Source: Pseudomonas vancouverensis
GTDB lineage: Bacteria > Pseudomonadota > Gammaproteobacteria > Pseudomonadales > Pseudomonadaceae
Length of the DNA stretch: 64,000 nucleotides
Assembly (NCBI RefSeq): GCF_004348895.1
Contig: NZ_RRZK01000009.1
Span: forward strand, 186,001 to 250,000
Direction of reading: 5' to 3'
Numbering within the stretch: the stretch's first letter is position 1; every line of letters begins with the position of its first letter. Positions 58,458 to 64,000 of the stretch are shown piece by piece. The position numbers and the translations under genes are program-made. The notes under the pieces were generated by a model. The model saw only the letters and a list, made by a program, of their open reading frames with translations, had not been told where the DNA came from and searched no databases.

Positions 58458-60311
58458 TCAGACCGCTACCAGCACGACGGCACCGATAACCAGCACGGCA
58501 CCAGCAGCCATCGAGGCGGCGTACCAACGCAGTTGACCGGTTTCGGTACGGCTCAGGGCGGTGTGACCGCCTTTGGCCATACGCGGGATCAGACCGATGG
58601 TCTGGTCCAGCGGGTCTTTGCGCAGGATGTGGCTGATCGCCAGGTATGGCTTGACGAACAGTTTGTCGTAGATCCAGTCGAAGCCCCAGGCAGCGAACCA
58701 CCAAGCCGACAGGAAACGGCCGATGCCGCTGTTGGCGATGGCGGTGACGAAGCGGCGCTTGCCGAGGAACAGCATCGCGGCCAGCAGGATACCGGCCAGG
58801 GCGATGGCGCCCGAGGCGATTTCCAGGCTGTGCTTGGCTTCGCCGCCGGCGTGGCCGACGCTTTCTGGCAGTACGCCGTGCAGCGGTGGAACGATCATCG
58901 CGCCGACGAACGTCGACAGTACGATCAGTACCGACAGTGGCAGCCAGTGAGCAATGCCGTGACCGGCGTGGGCTTCGGTCTTCGCTTCACCGTGGAAGGT
59001 GATGAAGATCAGGCGGAAGGTGTACAGCGACGTCATGAACGCGCCGACCAGACCTGCATACAGCAGACCGTGGTTGCCGCTGGCAAACGCTTCCCAGAGG
59101 ATTTCGTCCTTGGAGTAGAAGCCTGCGGTCACCAGTGGCAGGGCCGCCAGGGCCGCGCCGCCAACGATGAAGCTGGCGTAGGCCAGTGGCAGTTTTTTCC
59201 ACAGACCGCCCATCTTGAAGATGTTCTGCTCGTGGTGGCAGGCAACGATCACCGCACCGGAGGCAAGGAACAGCAGGGCCTTGAAGAAGGCGTGGGTCAT
59301 CAGGTGGAAGATCGCGCCGTCCCAGGCGCCAACGCCCAGGGCCAGGAACATGTAGCCGATCTGGCTCATGGTCGAGTAGGCGAGGATACGCTTGATGTCG
59401 GTTTGCACCAGTGCAGCGAAACCTGCCAGGACCAGGGTCACGCCGCCGACAATGCCCACCAGGTGCAGGATTTCCGGCGCCAGGGTGAACAGGCCGTGGG
59501 TACGGGCGATCAGGTAGACGCCCGCGGTCACCATGGTTGCGGCGTGGATCAGTGCCGAAACCGGGGTAGGGCCGGCCATTGCGTCCGCCAGCCAGGTTTG
59601 CAGCGGCAGTTGTGCGGATTTACCGACAGCGCCACCGAGCAGCATCAGGGTCGCCAGGACCATCCAGATGTTGCCGGCCTGGAATTTCTGCGGTGCCAGC
59701 ACCAGCAGTTCCTGGACGTTCAGCGTGCCCAGCTGGGCAAACAGAATGAACAGGCCGATGGCCATGAACACGTCACCGATACGGGTGACGATGAAGGCTT
59801 TCAGTGCGGCGTTACCGTTGTTGCGGTTGCTGTAGTAGAAACCGATCAACAGGTACGAGCACAGGCCCACGCCTTCCCAGCCGAAGTACAGGAACAACAG
59901 GTTATCGCCCAGGACCAGGAACAGCATGCTGGCGATAAACAGGTTGGTGTAGGCGAAGAAACGCGAGTAGCCGTCTTCACCGCGCATGTACCAGGAAGCG
60001 AACAGGTGGATCAGGAAGCCGACACCCACCACCACACCGAGCATGGTCACGGACAGACCATCCAGGTACAGGGCGAAGTTCGGCGTGAAGCCTTCCACCG
60101 CCATCCACTGCCACAACACTTGCGTGTAGTGACCGCCTTCAGGTGGCGCGACGTTGAATTGCCAGATCACATAGGCCGCGACAATTGCCGACAGGCCGAT
60201 GGAACCGACGCCGATCAGTGCCGACAGGTTTTCCGAGAAGCGGCCGCGGGAGAACGACAGCAACAGGAACCCAATGAGAGGGAATACGAAAGTCAGAAAG
60301 AGTAGGTTCAT
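58458..60311 (-). CDS. nuoL: NADH-quinone oxidoreductase subunit L
   Basis: A 617-residue subunit with the antiporter-like core and a long C-terminal lateral helix region. Landmarks are [62 protein letters not shown] and [18 protein letters not shown]. Its ATG overlaps the nuoK stop. Confidence 0.96.
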   Translation of the reverse strand: MNLLFLTFVFPLIGFLLLSFSRGRFSENLSALIGVGSIGLSAIVAAYVIWQFNVAPPEGGHYTQVLWQWMAVEGFTPNFALYLDGLSVTMLGVVVGVGFLIHLFASWYMRGEDGYSRFFAYTNLFIASMLFLVLGDNLLFLYFGWEGVGLCSYLLIGFYYSNRNNGNAALKAFIVTRIGDVFMAIGLFILFAQLGTLNVQELLVLAPQKFQAGNIWMVLATLMLLGGAVGKSAQLPLQTWLADAMAGPTPVSALIHAATMVTAGVYLIARTHGLFTLAPEILHLVGIVGGVTLVLAGFAALVQTDIKRILAYSTMSQIGYMFLALGVGAWDGAIFHLMTHAFFKALLFLASGAVIVACHHEQNIFKMGGLWKKLPLAYASFIVGGAALAALPLVTAGFYSKDEILWEAFASGNHGLLYAGLVGAFMTSLYTFRLIFITFHGEAKTEAHAGHGIAHWLPLSVLIVLSTFVGAMIVPPLHGVLPESVGHAGGEAKHSLEIASGAIALAGILLAAMLFLGKRRFVTAIANSGIGRFLSAWWFAAWGFDWIYDKLFVKPYLAISHILRKDPLDQTIGLIPRMAKGGHTALSRTETGQLRWYAASMAAGAVLVIGAVVLVAV

Positions 60312-60616
60312 CCGCGCATCTCACTGGCAGCGTCGATATCGAGCGTGTGGAAGCGGCGATACAGTTGCAGCAGGATCGCCAGGCCGATACTGGCCTCGGC
60401 GGCTGCCAGGCTGATCACCAGGATGAACATGATCTGTCCATCCGGCTGCGCCCAGCGGCTACCGGCAACGATGAACGCCAGCGCGGAGGCATTCATCATG
60501 ACCTCCAGGCTCATCAGCACGAAAAGGATGTTGCGGCGGACCATCAGGCCGACCAGACCGAGGCAGAACAGGATGCCGGCGACCGCCAGACCATGCTCCA
60601 TAGGGATAGCAGGCAT
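60308..60616 (-). CDS. nuoK: NADH-quinone oxidoreductase subunit K
   Basis: A 102-residue subunit with three helices ([72 protein letters not shown]). The two conserved membrane glutamates are present. The ATG at 60616 is preferred because AAGGAG lies eight bases upstream; the ATG at 60622 is too close to it. Confidence 0.94.
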   Translation of the reverse strand: MPAIPMEHGLAVAGILFCLGLVGLMVRRNILFVLMSLEVMMNASALAFIVAGSRWAQPDGQIMFILVISLAAAEASIGLAILLQLYRRFHTLDIDAASEMRG

Positions 60617-60618
60617 CG

Positions 60619-61122
60619 TCATTGCTCCTTGGCTTCGTTGCGGCCCAGATGGAACGCCGTGACGGCTGCAGCGAGCAGCAGCATCGAGGCGAGTTCGACC
60701 ACCAGCAGGTAAGGACCGAACAGGCTGATGCCCACGGCCTTGGCGTCTACGGTGGTGAGACCGACGGCAGCGCCGCTGGAGTGGCTGAACAGCACGTAAA
60801 GCAGTTCAACCAGCAGCAGGGCGGCCAGCACGACCGGGCCCAGCCAGATGCCGGGCTTGAGCCAGACGCGCTCTTGCTGAACCGAGGCGGGCCCCAGGTT
60901 CAGCATCATCACCACGAACACGAACAGCACCATGATGGCGCCGGCGTAGGCGATCACTTCCAGCACACCGGCAAAAGGTGCGCCGAGGGCGAAGAAGGTC
61001 ATGGCCACGGCGATCAACGAGATGATCAGGTAGAGCAGGGCGTGCACGGGGTTGGTGTTGGTGATCACGCGAAGCGTGGACACCACAGCGATACCCGATG
61101 CGAAATAGAAAGCGAATTCCAT
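60619..61122 (-). CDS. nuoJ: NADH-quinone oxidoreductase subunit J
   Basis: A 167-residue membrane subunit with five helices. It has the conserved [51 protein letters not shown] segment, including the pi-bulge region of helix 3. Its stop is separated from the nuoK ATG by two bases. Confidence 0.94.
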   Translation of the reverse strand: MEFAFYFASGIAVVSTLRVITNTNPVHALLYLIISLIAVAMTFFALGAPFAGVLEVIAYAGAIMVLFVFVVMMLNLGPASVQQERVWLKPGIWLGPVVLAALLLVELLYVLFSHSSGAAVGLTTVDAKAVGISLFGPYLLVVELASMLLLAAAVTAFHLGRNEAKEQ

Positions 61123-61131
61123 CGTTCTTCC

Positions 61132-61680
61132 TTAAGGCAGCAAGCTCTTCACGTTGATCGGTTCGGCTTCGTTCTGCGCGGAGCCTTTCGGCTTACCGGC
61201 AATCGCCATACCTGCAACACGATAGAAGTTGTAATCAGGGTTTTTGCCGGGGCCGGAGATCAGCAGATCTTCTTTCTCGTACACCAGGTCCTGACGTTTG
61301 AACTCGGCCATCTCGAAATCCGGTGTCAGCTGGATCGCGGTGGTCGGGCAGGCTTCCTCGCAGAGACCGCAGAAAATGCAGCGCGAGAAGTTGATGCGGA
61401 AGAAGTCCGGGTACCAGCGACCGTCTTCGGTTTCAGCTTTCTGCAGCGAGATGCAACCGACCGGGCAGGCCACGGCGCACAGGTTGCAGGCTACGCAGCG
61501 CTCTTCGCCGTCAGGGTCGCGGGTCAGGACGATACGGCCACGGTAGCGCGGCGGCAGGTACACCGCCTCTTCCGGGTATTGCAGGGTGTCGCGCTTGCGA
61601 AAGCCATGGCCAAAGACCATGACCAGGCTGCGCAACTGGGTACCGGTACCCTTAACGATGTCGCCAATATATTTGAACAT
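61132..61680 (-). CDS. nuoI: NADH-quinone oxidoreductase subunit I
   Basis: A 182-residue peripheral-arm subunit carrying two [4Fe-4S] clusters. The ferredoxin motifs are [15 protein letters not shown] and [15 protein letters not shown], all eight cysteines present. It delivers electrons from the hydrophilic arm toward the quinone site. Confidence 0.96.
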   Translation of the reverse strand: MFKYIGDIVKGTGTQLRSLVMVFGHGFRKRDTLQYPEEAVYLPPRYRGRIVLTRDPDGEERCVACNLCAVACPVGCISLQKAETEDGRWYPDFFRINFSRCIFCGLCEEACPTTAIQLTPDFEMAEFKRQDLVYEKEDLLISGPGKNPDYNFYRVAGMAIAGKPKGSAQNEAEPINVKSLLP

Positions 61681-61691
61681 GGGTCAAATCC

Positions 61692-62699
61692 TCACTGAAC
61701 CGCAACCGCAGGTGTGTTCCACAACACAACCGCAGCGGTCACCAGCAAATTGATCAGGGTCAGTGGCAGGCAGAATTTCCAGCTGAAGTCCATCACCTGG
61801 TCATAACGCGGACGCGGGATAGAGGCGCGCAGCAGGATGAACAGCATGATGAAGAACGCGGTCTTCAGTGCGAACCAGACGAAGGACAGTTGCGGCAGGA
61901 TGCCGAACGGACCGTGCCAGCCACCGAAGAACAGGGTGACCAGCAGCGCCGAGATCAGGATGATGCCGATGTATTCGCCGACGAAGAACATGCCCCATTT
62001 CATGCCGGCGTATTCGATGTGGTAACCGTCCGCCAGTTCCTGTTCCGCTTCCGGCTGGTCGAACGGGTGACGGTGAGTCACGGCGACGCCAGCGATGAAG
62101 AAGGTGCAGAAGCCGAAGAACTGCGGAATGATGAACCACAGGTTCTGAGCCTGGTATTCAACGATGTCGCGCATGTTGAACGAGCCCACCTGAACCACGA
62201 TGCCCATCAGGGCCAGGCCCATGAACACTTCGTAGGACACGGTCTGCGCCGAGGCACGCAAGCTGCCCAGCAGGGCGAACTTGTTGTTACTCGACCAGCC
62301 GGCGAACAGCACTGCGTAGACCGACAGGCCGGCCATGGCGAAGAAGAACAGCAGGCCGATGTTCAGGTCCGCGACACCCCAGGTCGGGGTGATCGGGATG
62401 ATGGCGAAGGCGATCAGCAGGGCGGACATGGCCACCACCGGTGCCAGGGTGAAGATCACCTTGTCGGCAAACGGCGGGGTCCAGTCTTCCTTGAAGAACA
62501 TCTTCAGCATGTCGGCAGCAATCTGGAACATGCCGAACGGGCCAACACGGTTCGGACCGTAACGGTCCTGCCACCAGCCCAGCAGGCGACGTTCGACGAA
62601 GCTGAGCAGTGCACCTGCAACCACAACGGCCAGCAGGATGACGACAGCCTTGACGACCGAGAGGATCACATCGATCACTTCAGGGGTGAACCAGGTCAT
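61692..62699 (-). CDS. nuoH: NADH-quinone oxidoreductase subunit H
   Basis: A 335-residue membrane subunit that helps form the quinone site. Typical segments are [44 protein letters not shown], the [21 protein letters not shown] helix and [31 protein letters not shown]. Its ATG overlaps the nuoG stop. Confidence 0.96.
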   Translation of the reverse strand: MTWFTPEVIDVILSVVKAVVILLAVVVAGALLSFVERRLLGWWQDRYGPNRVGPFGMFQIAADMLKMFFKEDWTPPFADKVIFTLAPVVAMSALLIAFAIIPITPTWGVADLNIGLLFFFAMAGLSVYAVLFAGWSSNNKFALLGSLRASAQTVSYEVFMGLALMGIVVQVGSFNMRDIVEYQAQNLWFIIPQFFGFCTFFIAGVAVTHRHPFDQPEAEQELADGYHIEYAGMKWGMFFVGEYIGIILISALLVTLFFGGWHGPFGILPQLSFVWFALKTAFFIMLFILLRASIPRPRYDQVMDFSWKFCLPLTLINLLVTAAVVLWNTPAVAVQ

Positions 62700-64000
62700 T
62701 GAGCTGCCTCCTGCAGACCATCAACGGATACGCCGGCGAATGCCGGTGGAATGCCAGCGATGCCCGCAGGCAGTGCCACCAGACCTGCGCCCAGCTCTTC
62801 ATTGATGCGCAGCGGCAGACGCAGGGTCTGGCCGGCAACATTGAGGCTCAGCAGTGCGCCGTCGTTGACGCCCAGGCGGTCGGCTTCGGACTTGGCCAGA
62901 GCAACGTAGGCCGCTGGAATGCGTTCCTGAACCGGGGCGGCTTTCGAAGAGTTCTCTTCGCTGCCGAACAGGTGGAAGAACGGCACGGCTTGCCAGGTAC
63001 CCGGCGCCGGGTTGAATGCACGTGGCGCAGCGGCGAACCAGTTCAGCGAATCACCGGTGCTTTCGATCAGGCGGGTGCCCGGGTCGCCAGCGCGCAGATG
63101 ACCACCGACTTCGTCCTGGAACTTGTTCCAGGCCTGCGGCGAGTTCCAGCCCGGAGACCAGGCGAACGGGACTTGCTGACGGGGTTCGGCGGAACCCGAG
63201 TAACCTTCCATGGAGAAGGCGAACGCGGTGTCCTTGTCCTGCGGGGTACGTGGCTCGTGAACGCTGATGTCAGCGCGCATGGCGGTACGACCGGAGTAAC
63301 GCAGCGGTTCACGGGCCAGTTTCAGGCCCTTGATACGGAACGCGGCGGACGGTGCGGCGTCAACGATGGCAGCCAGTTGCGGCGTGCTCGAAGCGACGGC
63401 AGCGGTGACGTGGTCCAGCTGGGTCCAGTCGATCGGCTGGTTCAGCAGGGTGGCGCGCAGGGCGTGCAGCCAGCGCCAGCCTTCGTGAACCAGGATGCTC
63501 GCGTCCATGTATTGCGGGTCGAACACCTGGAAGAAACGCTGGGCACGGCCTTCCTGGCTGACCAGGGTGCCGTCGCCTTCAGCGAAGCTGGCAGCCGGCA
63601 GAACCAGTTGGGCGCGGTCGCTGGTGGCAGTCTTCTGATGGTCGGCAACGATCACTACTTTCGCAGCGTTCAGTGCCGCATCGACCTTGGCTTTCGAGGT
63701 GCGGGTGTACAGGTCGTTTTCCAGCACGACGATGGCGTCGGCTTTACCGTCGATGACGGCTTGCAGCGCAGCGTCGACCGATTCGCCACCGAGCATGGCC
63801 AGGCCGAGGCTGTTGGCCTCTGGCACGATCAGGCTGATGGAACCGTTCTTCTCGCGCAGCTTCAGGGCTTTGCCGATGTTCGCGGCGGCTTCGATCAGGG
63901 CTTTGGAGCCCAGGGAAGTACCGGCGATGATCAGCGGGCGCTTGGCCGCGAGCAGGGCGTCGGCGATGCGCTTGGCCAGTTCCAGGGCTTCAGCGTCCAG
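62696..64000 (-). CDS. nuoG: NADH-quinone oxidoreductase subunit G, C-terminal part (cut by window edge)
   Basis: The last ~434 residues of NuoG. The frame is open from 64000 down to the stop at 62696, reading [39 protein letters not shown] at the edge, with the molybdopterin-oxidoreductase-like region and the [21 protein letters not shown] segment (a GTG valine internally). The iron-sulfur-binding N-terminal half lies outside the window. The gene overlaps nuoH (ATGA). Confidence 0.93.
   Translation of the reverse strand: MDAEALELAKRIADALLAAKRPLIIAGTSLGSKALIEAAANIGKALKLREKNGSISLIVPEANSLGLAMLGGESVDAALQAVIDGKADAIVVLENDLYTRTSKAKVDAALNAAKVVIVADHQKTATSDRAQLVLPAASFAEGDGTLVSQEGRAQRFFQVFDPQYMDASILVHEGWRWLHALRATLLNQPIDWTQLDHVTAAVASSTPQLAAIVDAAPSAAFRIKGLKLAREPLRYSGRTAMRADISVHEPRTPQDKDTAFAFSMEGYSGSAEPRQQVPFAWSPGWNSPQAWNKFQDEVGGHLRAGDPGTRLIESTGDSLNWFAAAPRAFNPAPGTWQAVPFFHLFGSEENSSKAAPVQERIPAAYVALAKSEADRLGVNDGALLSLNVAGQTLRLPLRINEELGAGLVALPAGIAGIPPAFAGVSVDGLQEAAQ

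Noticed and set aside
58533..60305. A 590-codon open frame on the plus strand over nuoL, and a similar 511-codon one over nuoM
   Set aside because: Both are shadows of strongly conserved complex I genes; their composition (Gln, Asp, His-rich) and lack of ribosome sites or domains argue against real genes.

Overview
The window looks like a chromosome segment from the Pseudomonas fluorescens group. Support comes from an iron-responsive PrrF-type small RNA with its Fur site, a leucine/isovalerate (liu) regulon with LiuR boxes, a nuoG-N complex I operon, TamA/TamB, a Csu-like pilus cluster, high GC coding sequence and many REP palindromes of the TGTGGGAGCGAGC...GCTCGCGATGG type. No rRNA, tRNA, CRISPR array, complete insertion sequence or prophage was seen. 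Everything was read by eye; family calls rest on recognised motifs, not on searches.

Layout, left to right. 0.2-6.7 kb: a seven-gene archaic chaperone-usher pilus operon (four spore-coat-U-type pilins, chaperone, usher, two-domain tip protein). 6.7-9.8 kb: an ECF sigma/anti-sigma pair divergent from a membrane-anchored catalase-like peroxidase and a cytochrome b561, with matching ECF-type promoters on both strands. 9.8-12.6 kb: an M14 carboxypeptidase, the PrrF-type sRNA, a DUF6124-like small protein and a divergent XRE/S24 repressor with two operators. 12.6-25.6 kb: catabolic genes: liuABCD, a divergent acyl-CoA ligase, an M15 peptidase, then liuE and liuR, and a LysR regulator divergent from an acyl-CoA dehydrogenase. 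25.8-34.5 kb: a PstS-like/OmpA fusion protein, xthA, a GNAT acetyltransferase, tamA-tamB. 34.5-39.8 kb: a MarR-controlled tripartite EmrAB-type efflux operon surrounded by three copies of a ~132 bp palindromic repeat. 39.8-45.4 kb: housekeeping genes lpxH, ppiB, glnS, cysS, uppP. 45.6-53.9 kb: an AcoR-like sigma-54 activator divergent from a six-gene ABC importer resembling GlpSTPQUV, with a sigma-54 promoter and an array of TGTTCA repeats between them. 54-55.4 kb: a PtrA-like small secreted protein and a Phd/PIN toxin-antitoxin pair. 55.4-64 kb: nuoN, M, L, K, J, I, H and a partial nuoG on the minus strand, running off the right edge.

The most notable observations are: paired, identically spaced divergent ECF promoters; an S24 repressor that seems to lack both the cleavage dipeptide and the catalytic lysine; an ABC importer whose two ATPases carry complementary defects, so that one composite ATP site should be intact and the other degenerate; a dense TGTTCA array next to a sigma-54 promoter; three LiuR boxes uniting a split regulon; and a 132 bp repeat family clustered around the efflux operon. 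No wholly new system could be demonstrated from sequence alone.
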